This document shows, one piece after another, positions 12,701 through 23,571 of a DNA stretch of 64,000 bases. Location of the stretch: positions 337,715 to 401,714 of the forward strand of contig JASANH010001481.1 of the NCBI GenBank assembly GCA_030248295.1, read 5' to 3'. Position 1 is the stretch's first letter. Each line of letters begins with the position of its first letter. The notes beneath the pieces were generated by a model. It saw only the letters and a list, made by a program, of their open reading frames with translations, searched no databases and was not told the DNA's origin. The position numbers and the translations under genes were made by a program. Source of the DNA: Mesodorylaimus sp. YZB2_4. Its lineage: Eukaryota; Nematoda; Enoplea; Dorylaimida; Dorylaimidae.

Positions 12701-13992
12701 CGGACATGCTGATCTGGTGCAGCTATGTGATAAGCAGTCACTAGATGTGATAGGAGATTTATCTATCGATCAGAGATTAACGTTGATCGATTGATCAGGT
12801 AATTGACACAGTGATCGATTGATCAGATGACTGACTCATTGATCGATTGATCAGACAGTTAACTCATTGATCGATTGATCAGACGATTGACACATTGATC
12901 GATTGATCACTCAGATGGTTGACACATTGATCGATTGATCGCCATCAATCAATTCATCAGGTGTACTTGAGTAATCAGACATCGTACATGTGGTGATTAT
13001 ATCTCTTCATTCGATAAATATCACACATGATAGTTGTATCCATCAAGATGTCAACTCAAGTTTTCTCTTATGTATTCGGATGGATAAAGGCAGATGTCCA
13101 TATCTGATTGGAAGAGGATAAGTAGGCGCATCCCGGATGAAGACAGTCAGTCCTGACACCCAGTTTGCCCTCTCTCTGTCACTGATGTACTTGCCTTTCA
13201 GGTCAACGACACTTACATGGTGAGGGATAAGATGATGGCCGACTCTGCCGACAACAGCGGCATGATCAAGGCCCTGTTGGTGCGCGCGGAAGATGCTCGA
13301 CTGCTCGGGGATATGTACGTGCGCCTGGATCTGTCCGTGGCTTACATACTGTAGCACACGGTGTTTCGCTTTCAGGGCGACTATGAAACGATGCTATACG
13401 AATTTGTACAGCCTGAATCAAGAGATGATCGCTCAGTACAAGATACGATGCAGTCATCACGATCGATTGCTGCAGCAGTTGCGCACGGTCAATAAGATAG
13501 TGCAGCGCGCTGGAAAATTGAGAGGTGAGGGACAAGTGTGACCTCGCTGATGAAGGTGATGCAACAGTGCACGGCAAGCTTAGGAGAGACTGTGGCGGGA
13601 CAATAAGTCTGACTGGATCAAGGCAAGTCATACGACTATACCTATGGCTGGAACATGGATGAGAGAGTATCGATCATTCTCTCCAACTTGCCAAAGGTTG
13701 CCAGCAGGGGGTAACTTGCTGATTTGGGCAAGGGAGAGCGTGGTGTCGCATGTGGCTGCGTGAATGGGCAGGAAACAGATAATTTTAGAATATAGGCCCA
13801 GAAGGTATAGAATTCTGGAGTGAGCAGGCTTCGTGGTTGGTCGTGCGCTAAAACATGACAAGGACGATGTAAGAGAACTACCCTTTTTTAGTCGGCAAAC
13901 CAAAAACGGATGTTATCAGCGCCTGTCGCAACGCCATCAAAAATGGAAATACGGCTGCTTTGCCGAAGATCATTCGAGCTGGTGCGTCGTGA
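6774..13992 (+). CDS. bbs-2: Bardet-Biedl syndrome 2 protein (BBSome subunit)
   Basis: Seventeen exons rebuild an uninterrupted 732-aa protein: 6774-6893, 7808-8026, 8387-8575, 9061-9138, 9194-9298, 9896-9982, 10042-10177, 10452-10543, 10598-10678, 10736-10804, 11107-11163, 11223-11428, 12231-12357, 12416-12685, 13202-13314, 13376-13524 and 13892-13992. All phases agree at the junctions. BBS2 is a core BBSome subunit that links the complex for membrane-protein traffic in cilia; in nematodes it acts in ciliated sensory neurons. Recognisable blocks are the N-terminus (FTLKLNHK), the beta-propeller ([40 protein letters not shown]-like VTGWSNGK), the short coiled coil ([11 protein letters not shown]), the GAE/platform region ([44 protein letters not shown]) and the helical end ([29 protein letters not shown]). 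The length matches human BBS2 (about 721 aa), and no lesion is visible. Introns hold many repeats listed separately. Confidence 0.96.
7300..7362 (-). repeat. tRNA-derived repeat in BBS2 intron 1
   Basis: On the minus strand the sequence carries an A-box-like TGGCCTAGCGG and, 40 nt on, a B-box-like GAGTTCGACTCC. It lacks a convincing full cloverleaf and sits in an intron, so I read it as the head of a SINE or a tRNA relic rather than a working tRNA gene. Confidence 0.5.
7446..7521 (-). repeat. tRNA-like relic in BBS2 intron 1
   Basis: The minus strand reads TGGTATAGCTGGTTAGCGCG (A box) and GGATTCGAATCCCAC (B box) at tRNA spacing. The anticodon stem does not pair and the T-stem has mismatches, so this is probably a tRNA-derived SINE head or pseudo-tRNA. 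It follows another tRNA-like relic in the same orientation by about 85 bp. Confidence 0.5.
8615..8935. repeat. Dispersed repeat, copy in BBS2 intron 3
   Basis: A segment of about 300 bp rich in CTGGAAAAATGGGA-type words. It shares ordered landmarks with 11835-12130: GAGTTAGGGAAT versus AAGTTAGGGAAT, GGATTT(C/T)GGAGCC, GAATCA(T/C)CCGCCTTTT, GATCATGCTGTAA(A/G)TCAGT, and a TCCCGCT end. Both copies lie in introns of the same gene and in the same direction. Confidence 0.6.
9330..9800. repeat. Palindromic minisatellite, about 56-bp unit, BBS2 intron 5
   Basis: About eight tandem copies of a unit of roughly 56 bp built from TGATCGATCGATTGTG, TGATCACTAGATTGATCAAT, CGAGTTTTTGATAAGCAGAC. The unit is dense in GATC and ATCGAT palindromes. 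Copies vary at a few positions, mainly the presence of TAG after GATCAC and ACTAATCG versus ACTGATCG. Confidence 0.85.
10845..10910 (-). repeat. tRNA-like relic in BBS2 intron 10
   Basis: The minus strand shows ATGGTTAGCATGCTCATC followed by a B-box-like GGGTTCAACTCTTACTC. The 5' acceptor part is not recognisable. Most likely a degenerate tRNA-derived SINE head. Confidence 0.35.
11835..12130. repeat. Dispersed repeat, copy in BBS2 intron 12
   Basis: Second copy of the repeat at 8615-8935, same orientation, with GGAAAACCTGG-type words, GATCATGCTGTAAGTCAG and a TCCATTCCCGCTCC end. The two copies are clearly diverged. Confidence 0.6.
12775..12965. repeat. Minisatellite, about 30-bp unit, BBS2 intron 14
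   Basis: Five or six tandem units of the type CATTGATCGATTGATCAGAC plus GATTGACA. It uses the same ATCGATTGATCA core as the larger array in intron 5 of the same gene, suggesting a shared origin or mechanism. Confidence 0.75.
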
Positions 13993-15114
13993 ATTGTGGA
14001 TCTTAAAGATTGGACCAAAGATAGTAGACCAACTAAATTGAACCAAAGATGCGGTTTCTTGTGTTTTGCATTGCATTTTAGAATTGTTCTGTGATTACGG
14101 TTGTCTAGTCCATTTTTTGTGCGTTGTGAAAGCATGCACTTGCATGGAAGGTGAAGTGGTTTTGAGAGTGACTGGGCAGAATGACTTGGGAAGGCTCTTG
14201 AGTGCAGCACTAGGTCGGTGGATGAATTGTTGTGTGAAACAGTTTTTCGAAGCATATTTCAAATGTAGCTGTAACACTGCACTGTCACTTGCCAATCCCT
14301 GCTACTGGTCGCGTAAAACAGGCTTTGGATCCAGCCATGTTTTTCTCAGTGATGTGGTCCCTCGAGGGTGGACATACAGAAACTGGTAGGCCAAACAGTC
14401 TGGTTGATGTTTCACCAGTCTGTCACCGCTAGAATTCTGACCTAAGAACCTATCTGACTGCGGCAACCAAAATCAGGAAAAAAATAAAATCATCACAGAT
14501 TACCTGCTAAATAATGTCCGTAAAATGGACCTAGACATAGGTGTGTAGTTGGGACTAGAAAATACAAACTTTCTTCTAAAAATATGAAAATTTCACCTTT
14601 TCACAAACTTCTCTAGTCCTAAGAGTGTGTAGTAAACTGGTGCTTAGCTCTACACTGAATTCCATAGGGACCACATGCAAAACATACGGCACCACTTCGC
14701 GCCTACGGAGTGATATTCTAGTCGTAAGGTAAGATTACGAACGATTCCTGCCAAAACCCTGGCGATTGATTGACCCTTGAAAGTCGATAACAGAAGCTGT
14801 GAAATAAACTGTGTCTGTACCTACTGAAACCACTTTTTAGCGCCATTTATTCAAATCACGGTGTAGTGCTAATTACCACTCACATCGCTCGAAATCAGTT
14901 TCTTCGAATCCCCTTTTGGCGGGAGGGCTAGAAAAAACCCCAGTTGAGCAAGTAGCATTACAACAAAAGCTCACCCATGGAATTTACATACGTACCCTTC
15001 GATTCATTGTACCGACTCTGACCTATGCTGGCGCTGGCTGCATCAGGATTGCCCTCATTCGAAGTTTTTATCTCGTCTATAAGCAGATACGAAGCAGGAG
15101 CCGAATCTCGGTCA
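13993..15114. other. Convergent spacer between BBS2 and the PTP-like gene
   Basis: No gene is seen. It holds the 3' flanks of two genes that point at each other. Part of it (about 14355-14435) resembles 25770-25830 (shared GGTTGATGTTTCACCAGTCT), so it includes a dispersed repeat. A putative poly(A) signal for BBS2 (AATAAA, about 14483) lies 490 bp past its stop and is not convincing. Confidence 0.4.
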
Positions 15115-17053
15115 TCAAATCAAGACTTTACCACAGTCTTCCTCGGATTCACTAGACTCCCTGGGCAGCGCCAACAGCGATTTGTAATAAACTATTTCCA
15201 ACTCCTTGATCTCCTCTTTCGGGTATCCTTGCAGGGTCTCCAGTATTGGCTTCTCGATGCCCAGCCGGTGTTTGCCGATGCACTAAAGCAGAGTACTGGG
15301 TCAAACATATGGAAAAGAAACAGGATAAAAAATATGAGCTCGAAAAAATATGAAATCGAGCCCGCAATTCTGCCTGAGACTAAAACTTCAGTAAACTATC
15401 ATCGAGACCCAACACCGCGATGTACATACGCACTGGACATTGCCAAATACGAGCATACTGTACCATGCAGTCTTATTGACAATATTTGGATTAACGAAAG
15501 AAACGACAGATTGGAATAGAGAACAGAAATAGAATAAAAAGCTTTAGTCCCGAGTGGGAATAGAACCCATGCACCCAAGATTACCAGTCCAGGCATTCAT
15601 ACACCCAAACTATTAGCCCTCATCTACCTTCATTAGGCCAGGCATATTCACACGCCCCATCGTCTTCAACGATTGGTAAGAAAGGTAGGTGCAAGCGACC
15701 ACGGGTGACTTGGTGAAACCAGTTTCGCAGAGGAACATTAAATCCTTCGGTTCCGTTTCGGGAGCCATATGGTAGTTGTATATGTGGAAGGCAGCCTGGG
15801 CCACGCCTTCACCGTCAAATGATTCATTTTCTTCACCATGAATATAAACCATGAAGATCTAGTAATTGAAGCAATTGCGTCAGGCAGCGACGACAAAAGC
15901 AATGGCTATAAGTATTCACCTTGAAGGTTTCGTCGATATCCTTCTCCCCCAAGCAAGTGACAGGCAATTCCTGATGGAATGATCCGCGTATGGTCCAGAA
16001 GGAAACTTTCCCGTTTTCTTTCACGAGCTCGCCCTTCAGCGTGTATTTGCCCCAGTGGCCTTTGTCGATCGTTATCTCTTCACCATGATTGGTCGGACAA
16101 AACTTGTAGCAACTCCTTATCGGCTCGGTCATGCATAACACTGTCTTCTGAAACTGGTCGCTTGAAAGGCTCTGCAACAAAACAGAGGAAAATTTATTCA
16201 AGCTAAAAAACCAGAGGAAAGTCAATTAAAAATTTCACAATACCTTCCTTTTTACAATGTATTCATAGAGAGCGAATGCTTCAGTGTCCGTTTCTGGATA
16301 TCCACCCACATGTGCCTTTCCACCCCAATAATCAAGCATTGAATTAAGGTTCAGGGGCACATCGATGACCTTGTAATCTGGATCAGCGATATCCACAATC
16401 TTTACGACCACCCTGCTGTCACTGCGGATGAGTTTGCACATCTCGGTCTTGAGATCAGAATCGATCTTGATTTGGTACGTTTTCTTTGCCTGATTTTCTT
16501 CATTCGCACCAGCGCTTTTATGAACACGCAAAATTTCCGTGCAGGGAAACTTTCCAATCATGTTTAACAGCCGAGCTTTTATTTCAGCGTCGGCAGCGTT
16601 CTGATTTTTGAATTCCTGAGTTTTCGCCAAATAAAGCTTAATATTTTTCTTCTGTTCTGGAAAAAGTACTCAGAACATCAAGCACTGCGTAGTCCAATAG
16701 GTCAAAGGTCAGCTTACTGTACTTCCATACGACGACAATGGTCACGGCGATCAAGGCCAGCGATAAGAGTACGAGGCCATCAGCAACACCCCCGACACTG
16801 GTCCATATCAGTAAACTGTCGTGAAAAGTTAATTTTTCCAAAACAATTGCAGTCTGGACCTTCCAGTTCTTCAGCAGCTCTTTTATATAAGCTATCGAGT
16901 TAAAAAAGGTTTTGCCAAGTATTTGGCCTAAAATGATTTATACTGTACCCAGTATCACGCCCGCCTGAAAATAACCAATGGGTACTCACGATCTTCGTCC
17001 GCTAAGGCGATTTCGATCAAAATTATCAGCACGTAAAAAATAAACTGCAACAT
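15115..17053 (-). CDS. Single-pass membrane protein with a degenerate tyrosine-phosphatase-like domain
   Basis: Six exons give 445 aa: 16990-17053, 16718-16927, 16244-16656, 15920-16171, 15628-15858 and 15115-15282, with consistent phases. There is a signal peptide (MLQFIFYVLIILIEIALA), a short lumenal part, one membrane helix at about residues 69-90 and a basic stop-transfer KQKK. The cytoplasmic part follows the order of a PTP domain: a DYWGGKAHVGGYP segment near the usual DYINA-SYI-GY position, QFQKTVLCMTEPIRSCYKFCP (compare the IVMLT...CxxYWP strand), then LMFLCETGFTKSP where the HCxxGxxR signature belongs. The Cys (about residue 357) is present, but the P-loop Arg is Lys, the preceding His is Leu, and no WPD motif is seen. 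If the homology holds, it is a pseudophosphatase receptor, perhaps a phosphotyrosine binder or scaffold. Sequence similarity is weak; confidence in the exon model is higher than in the function. Confidence 0.68.
15543..15615 (-). repeat. tRNA-like relic in an intron of the PTP-like gene
   Basis: The minus strand contains GGTTCTATTCCCACTCGGGA, a B-box and T-arm-like block, preceded by a tRNA-like central region. The A box is not clear. It lies inside the last intron of the gene and is probably a SINE remnant. Confidence 0.35.
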
Positions 17054-17940
17054 TTTTTGTGATTTCTTTGGAACTTGTAAAAAAATTAGCGGAAGCGGCG
17101 AAGTACGGGCCGACAAAATTTCGCTGAAGAGAGAATGATCGCGTCGTGCGTGCCTTTTCCTTGGACTCCGCCTCTTTCTTCTGATTGGTTGAAAATGACG
17201 TGTGACGCTTGTGGATATTGTAAAGTATGTCCAGCATGTTTTGTGTGGCCTAGTGTTAAAAAGGATCAATTCCTCCCCAGGCTATGGCTGGTCTCACCCA
17301 TTCACCAGAGTTGACAACAATGTTAATGAGAACTCTCACATATAGACCCTTCCCTAAGCAGGAATTACTCAGAAAATTTGGTCATTGTCGCATCCTACAA
17401 TTTTGTCTGACATTCTTGAAAGTCACGCAGAAAAAAAACCGTTGTAATGCAAGGCTATATACATGCAGTCATGAAGCAAGCTCTCCAAATCCTTGAGTTG
17501 AGCAGATATGAGAAGGTTTCAGTAACGCAAATTCCGCACGCGTAGATACTTTCCACATGCCCACTTTCTACAAGCCTATGCTTTCTGTATAGGGGAAGCG
17601 TGCATAGTGTGCATACTCCATAGATGCCAGATGCAGTTTAAAATTTCCGCGAGAAAATATGCAATAAGTACTGATAGGAAAACTAATAAATTAGCAAGAC
17701 GGCGCTAATCTTCCAGAGTAGACGGAACGCTGACTTTCGTCGTTTATAATTTTTTTTAAAATAGGATTTAAAAAAAAAAATATTATAATTTTTTTATTAT
17801 AAAAAAAAAATAAACACAAAAAAAAATAACAAAAATAATCTACAATACAAAAACCCAAACCCAATAAGCAATATCTTTTGCGAAGACTAGATGCAATTTT
17901 AAACTTCTACACAAAAAACAACCCCTATATAAAAAAAAAA

Positions 17941-17976
<36 letters not shown>

Positions 17977-20920
17977 AGCCTGGGGCTCAGAAATATTTAG
18001 GTATTTCTTTGTTTAACCAAGGATAAGCTGTCCCAGACTCCAAATGTTATGACAGAGTTGTCTCTATTATTCACGCCTATTATTCGGATTGGTTAAATCG
18101 TGTCTCAAGTGGACAGACCCTCCAGTGGTCGGGTCTGTCCCCCCCCCCCCCCCCCCGACCCGACCCGACCCGACCCGACCCCGACCCGACCCGACCCGAC
18201 CCGAAAGTCCCTAACCCGAAATTTCGGGTCGGGTTGACCCGATTCCAAAAAAATATAAATTTCAAAAAATTTCCTACAATAAAAAATAATATATAAAAAA
18301 AAAAAAAAAAAAAAAGGTATAAGTAGTTGAAGTTCCTCGCGATAAAAACCATTCACAAATGCTCAGAACGTGGTGGCGTTGGTGTAAAGGTGACTGTGAG
18401 AAAATATGCGGTGGAGACATCTGACGCACGCGAATCTTCATCTTTTGTTATTCCCTAGTTATTCTTAGTAAATGTTATAATGTTCCTTCCACTGGGTCTG
18501 TCCCCCTTTTTTCCCTGGGCGCCAGCCCCCTCCTCCCCCGATTCCGTCCCCCCCAAACTAACTTGTAAGCTTAGGTTTTTTATCGCGCGTGAATCCAAAC
18601 TCAACAGTTGTTTGGCTGGTTTTAGTCACAAGGTTGCTCAAAAACGCAATCCTGATGGACTGCACAAGGATGCGCATCCACCATGCATGACAGGACGCCT
18701 ATCTGGTACTGCTGGGGAGTTCCCGGACGATCTCGGGCATTTGCCATACGCACCGGCGCCTCGTGACAGGACGGTATCGCATCAAGAAAATGATCGATTT
18801 TTGCCGTTTTGCTCGAACAAGTCCTCGAGTTGGGCAGAAATTCATAAATTTTGGTGTCCAAAAAACGAACGTAAAGATGATCGTCATTTCAAAGGGTAAT
18901 CATCCCACTCAACTTTATATCCATCACTTGCCCAAGTGCCTATTACGCCCGAAATTACAACTTATTCAAACCATTTTACGGATGCAATAGCAAAAAACAA
19001 AGTTTTTGTTCATTTTTGTTGAGAGTCCTGCGCAAAATACTCACATCAGACATTGTGAAATGGACATGTAATGTAATGCCAGAGCCCAAACCAGGTCCAT
19101 ATTCCCACACATCTTTTTGCTATCCCAAACCAAACAAGGCATGCATTACAGCCTCCTACAATATGCATATTTTTGTTGACCTCAATGCCGACTGCTTCAC
19201 CAGGGCGTATCGTCTTCGAAAACACCCCTGAGCGAGTATTGTATACACCTACCAATTTTGGAAAGCCGGTTTCTAAGAGCAACAACGACAAGGCGCTCGT
19301 GAAAACGAGTTCATGCACTAAAAAGATGAAAAACGGATACTAAATTGTACACAGTGGAAGAGCGCTGTGCGAAAGTGTCCTCGAGACGATGCCACTGTAC
19401 GTGGGTGGGTTCGAAAGACGCGGGCGCAAAATCCGCCATTGCACACCCACTTTTATAATGGACCTAGTTCGTCAGGCTTTCGGGTGGTAATCTCGTGATA
19501 TTCCTTCAATAGCTGAAGCGGGCAATATTCACCAATTAATCGAACTAAGATTCTTAGTTGGAAATTTTGCGACCAAGTTTTTGCAAAGTTACCCCAATTT
19601 CCCAAAAAGGAATATTAATATTTAAAAATTTCTGACCTTAATTTTTTAATTTGAATTTCCCGCCGTTTCCATGAAACTAAATATATCCAATTAGTTTTCC
19701 TTTTCAAAATGTTTCGAAAGTTTATATCACACGATCGCCAATTTTGGCCATTTGAATAGCGCGAGCGAGTGTACGAATCGACCTAGTGAACTTGGAGAAA
19801 GGGGAGCATTTCCGTCTGTCCAGTGCCGCACTGTCCTGCTCTGACGTGCATGCAGTGCGGATATTCTACTTTGTACTATTCGTCACAAGTAGACGTTATA
19901 GGCCGACTTTAAAGACGTGAAAATTTTGATGAAAATTGGTGGTGGATTGGTTTTCTTGCGCCAGAATCGACATTTCTTGAATTCTCAAAAAAAAGTAAGT
20001 ACCAGTAGTAACGGCTTTTGAAAATCGTTTTTGTCAGTTTGTTATTAGTGTAGCCGAGTATTAGCTGACTCCACATTCAAGTGCTGGGTTTTTATTTTGT
20101 GATCTGTCTTTCCTTATCAGCCTCTTCAGGCGGCCTATCAGCATGCTCACGATCACCACTTCGTAGTAACTGATCATATATGTCCTACAAACCTGACAAT
20201 CAAAAGAAGAATCAAGTAGTTTTGAATCAAATTTAACAGATAATCAACATTTTTGTGTTAGCATGAACAATTGAGATTATCATTTTCTGTCATCAAATAT
20301 TTTTTGGCCTTTTTTACATTAGCTGCAGTGATTTGATATATTTGCTGCCTACAACCATTGAGTAGGTGTGCTAATTGTCGCCTCTCCTCGCAAGCAACTA
20401 TATTTTGCTGGTTTCAACAGTCACATGACTCTGGATTTTTTGCGAAAAAGTAATTTATGAGGTGCAAAACTTGTCAGAAATTGTTCAAACGGATATTTCT
20501 TTTTGTATATTTGGTACGTGGGCTTTGATGTTGTGTTCGAACTGTCTGGGCGTGCTCGTGGTTCCAGCGAGAAGGCGGATCCGTTCAGGATGTTAAGATC
20601 TTATGACATCAAGTGTGGGGCAGGACTCTTCAGTAAAAATTTTTAAAAGCAGCACCAGCTGTCTTATCGAAGTGGCTTCCTTCAATGGCGAGTCAGGCAT
20701 AAGGATTGGCTCTCATCAGGAAGCAATTTTTGCTTGAAAGTTTCTCAGGGGACACGGAATTTCAATAGGGTCAGATGAGTGGGACTGGGGGGGGGGGGGG
20801 GATGACTATGTGAAAGGGAACTTGAATTTTGAAATTGTAGGCCGTAATTTTGTTGCAATTTTTTACAACACTGAAGGCGAAAAAATGAAAATATTTCACT
20901 CTTAAAGGGTCTCACAAGGA
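17054..20920. other. AT-rich, repeat-rich spacer
   Basis: No supported gene. 17750-17975 is extremely A/T-rich with long A runs. 18130-18240 holds a (CCCGA)n array. Frames at 18480-18899 and 19046-19318 are open but have no splice support or recognisable motif. A poly-G tract lies at about 20787-20800. Confidence 0.5.
18130..18245. repeat. (CCCGA)n pentanucleotide array behind a poly-C run
   Basis: A run of about 17 C leads into CGACC repeats ending CCCGAAATTTCGGGTCGGGT. The same CCCGAAATTTCGGGTC junction occurs at 43030-43075, and the same pentamer (opposite strand) makes the large array at 41665-42055. The G-rich strand can form quadruplexes. Confidence 0.85.
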
Positions 20921-20954
20921 AACATTGCCAACTGTTCAGTCGAACTTGAGAGAA

Positions 20955-21330
20955 CCAACAGTTTTAATTTTTTACTTGGTGCAAAAGGAAGCTTTCTCTG
21001 CAAAAAATCAGAGGCGTCCAGCCAACTGGTCAGCGCCTAAAGTCCCGCAGATTTTTGAATTTTTGTGTGGTGAGGAACCTGCGAGTTAAAAGCTCCGAGT
21101 TTAGGCTTCCAACACTCAGGTTTTGTGTTTTTTCTTAAAAACCTCAAAAACTCCAGGGAAAATTCAAGTATTTTACAGGATTTTAGGCGCTGCACACTGC
21201 TGACCAGTTGGCCAGACGCAGCTGATATTTTGCAAAGAAAGCTTTCTTTTGCGCCTCACGTTAGAAAAAATTACAATTTTTGGTTTTGTCAAGCTCGATG
21301 TAATGGCTGGCGACGTTCCCTTGTCAAAAT
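20955..21330. mobile_element. Inverted-repeat element, copy 1
   Basis: The left arm (GGTGCAAAAGGAAGCTTTCT, then CCAGCCAACTGGTCAGCGCC) is answered on the opposite strand by the right arm (AGTGTGCAGCGCC region and AAAGCTTTCTTTTGCGCC). The arms are about 100 bp and the middle about 100 bp. It is related to the larger inverted pair at 39225-40480. Confidence 0.5.
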
Positions 21331-21661
21331 TAAAAATTAATTTGATGATAAGTTTTTGCCCCCGATGGTCTACCATTGCTCGCTTGCTAGCAAGCACAAG
21401 GCGGTTGGCCTCCGCTTTTTTTGAACCAAGGCCTTATTTGAGGGGCTTGCAGTCGGAATAAGGCCCCGCCAAGGAGGGGAGGGAATTATCGAGTGGTAGA
21501 CTTCAGCAACATGGTAAAATGACAGGGCCATAAAGCCCTGTCCCCTCACAAAGTATGTAATAAGTCGTGTCAGAGGAATTGATCAGCCCGAACAAAATGT
21601 GTAGACTCATACTTTCTTACTATACCGCTAACAATCATTCATTCGTCGCCCTTTTACAGGA

Positions 21662-22699
21662 ATGCTCGAACACAACTCAACTCATTCTGATTACGATATT
21701 TTCGTCTCGAGAAATGCCAATTTAGTCAACTGGGTTCATTTCTGTCGAGGCCTTATCGCTATCATTGCATGCTTGCCGAATCTGCTCGTAATTTTCTTAT
21801 TTTGGCGTGCAGCTCGACGACGACCGATCACAGTGTGCACACAAATTAATTATGCCGTGGTCAATTTATTATTTACAAATATTCTCAACTGCATAATCTT
21901 ATGTGTTTACAGTTTTCTAAAACGATACGCCAACGAAACTCTGTCCTTGGTGGCCCCTTGCCTCACAATCACTTGGTTCGCTGTATTCGCCTCTTTCGAA
22001 CCTTTGTGGGGAATGGCTTCGGTGGCATTTACAAGATTAGTCTATTTTGCACGAAGCGATCGATTGAATCGATTAGCCAGCAGCCGTCGTCTGCTGTGCG
22101 TACGGGTGGCCATCGTTGTCTTGGATGTGATCGCTGCCAGTATCATAATAGCCGATATATCCGAGGAGGCTTTGCAAACTCATTGCAACTATCAACTAAT
22201 GCTGGACGATTCCAACAGATATTTGGCATATAGTTCCCTCCTTTTTATCATCCTGGTCGTCCTGGGTGTTACAAATTTCGTATATAGAATTATCCTCAGA
22301 CAAGTCCTACTGAGGCAAGTACACGCCTCGGAGACAGGAGTGCCTGCAAATGTGGTGATCGATACAGCAAATAAATCGATAATCGATAACTCAACAACTC
22401 CAATTCAACAACCAATACCCGGCTTGATATGGGAAAAACCTAAATTAATTGTAATCGCAATGATAGTGGTAGCATTATTTTTGCTGCCAAGAATAGCATT
22501 CTTCTGCGAATCTCGTCCTTTCTGGTTGATCAGCACATTATGCCCGGTCTTGATGGCCGGCGTTTTGCCATTAGCATTTTTGTGGACGACCAAGGAATTC
22601 AGATGGGAGTTACGTTTCATTTTTTCCAAATCGGGTCCGAAATCCTATTCTGATAAGGCTGTTGTGAAGGGGGTAGAAAACGGGGTATGTAAAAGATAG
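21662..22699 (+). CDS. Seven-transmembrane serpentine (GPCR-type) receptor
   Basis: An uninterrupted 345-aa frame. Seven hydrophobic helices can be placed at about residues 24-48, 63-86, 99-130, 144-168, 187-211, 262-283 and 288-310. The third starts with Cys and ends TRLVYFARSD where a DRY-type motif would sit. The third cytoplasmic loop is long, and the C-tail is short and basic. No NPxxY motif is present in helix 7 (PLAFLWTTKEFRW instead), so it is divergent, as nematode chemoreceptors often are; I cannot assign a family. An N-glycosylation site (NSTH) lies at the N-terminus. The start is preceded by TTTTACAG two bases upstream, suggesting trans-splicing or a 5' exon. A GTATGT near the 3' end could be a donor, so the C-terminus may differ. 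Confidence 0.7.
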   Translation: MLEHNSTHSDYDIFVSRNANLVNWVHFCRGLIAIIACLPNLLVIFLFWRAARRRPITVCTQINYAVVNLLFTNILNCIILCVYSFLKRYANETLSLVAPCLTITWFAVFASFEPLWGMASVAFTRLVYFARSDRLNRLASSRRLLCVRVAIVVLDVIAASIIIADISEEALQTHCNYQLMLDDSNRYLAYSSLLFIILVVLGVTNFVYRIILRQVLLRQVHASETGVPANVVIDTANKSIIDNSTTPIQQPIPGLIWEKPKLIVIAMIVVALFLLPRIAFFCESRPFWLISTLCPVLMAGVLPLAFLWTTKEFRWELRFIFSKSGPKSYSDKAVVKGVENGVCKR

Positions 22700-23224
22700 G
22701 ACTGCTGTGGTAACAGTGAAGTAATGATAAAACAATTGGTGGCATCATGGTCGTGATGATGGAGTCGTTCAGATCACATGGGTGGTAGGATATTCTGCTG
22801 CGATAAAATATCATTTCTAACGACGGGCCACAAGATCTGTATACCGCATGATGTCATAACGCTTTTTCGATGTCGAGGAAGGGATTAGCTGTTGGTTCAG
22901 TGAATCGGGGGGGGGGGGGAGATGTGGCTGCAGATTAGCTGTTTCATTCATATGATGCTGGTGTACATAAAAGATGGGCTTCAGAATGTTTGCAACTTAC
23001 AATCGTCAGCTTAAAACCAGAAATGGTCTTGCTGTTTTCATATCTCCCCAAGTACGGAGGGAGCTCAAAAAGTTCGTAGCCTGAGTACCTTCCGCATGAG
23101 CTGCAGCAGTGAAATTTGTGCTTTACACTGCCGCACATCCCACTAGAATACCTACAAAAAATCACGCTGATTCATCCATGTCTTGATATATGGTCATCTA
23201 TTTGGAAGTGGGTCAGAGAAATTA

Positions 23225-23460
23225 CAAATTTGACAAATTTTGCGCGTCAGTCTGTCATCAAGTTTTGAACAAAAGAAGGCTTTAAGCCGACAGAAATTAG
23301 CGATCGGATTGTCTTAGTGTATGGCAATAATGCACCTAAATTGCCGTCAGTGAAAAAGTGGTTTGCTTTGCTCAAACATGGGGGGAGAATCGATTGAAGA
23401 TGACCCAAGATCTGGACGACCAACCGAGGCGACACCGGCCAGTCCCGGTCATCAGTCCCT
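23225..23460 (+). pseudogene. Mariner-type transposase N-terminal fragment (dead)
   Basis: Two frames together give the helix-turn-helix start of a mariner transposase: KEGFKPTEISDRIVLVYGN, then APKLPSVKKWFALLKHGG, then after a frameshift ESIEDDPRSGRPTEA. The EDDPRSGRP block after a WFxxxKxG helix is typical of mariner and SETMAR-type transposases. An in-frame TGA lies just upstream (23266-23268), a frameshift lies at the G run near 23381, and no DDE catalytic part follows. The element is therefore a short, inactive remnant. Confidence 0.75.
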
Positions 23461-23571
23461 ACAAACTGGCAGAATTTCTGCTAGAAAAACGGGGCCTCCC
23501 CTGCCTATTTTTTTCATTTTTGGTGGGTTGGGCTCCGCGCCGCCCCAGTTCCCCACGGGACTTCCAGCCGG

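Noticed and set aside
15025..15519. 164-codon plus-strand frame
   Set aside because: It is antisense to the last exon of the PTP-like gene, whose phases and splice sites are consistent.
19046..19318. 90-codon minus-strand frame with hydrophobic segments
   Set aside because: No splice partners, no recognisable domain, and it lies in a repeat-rich spacer.
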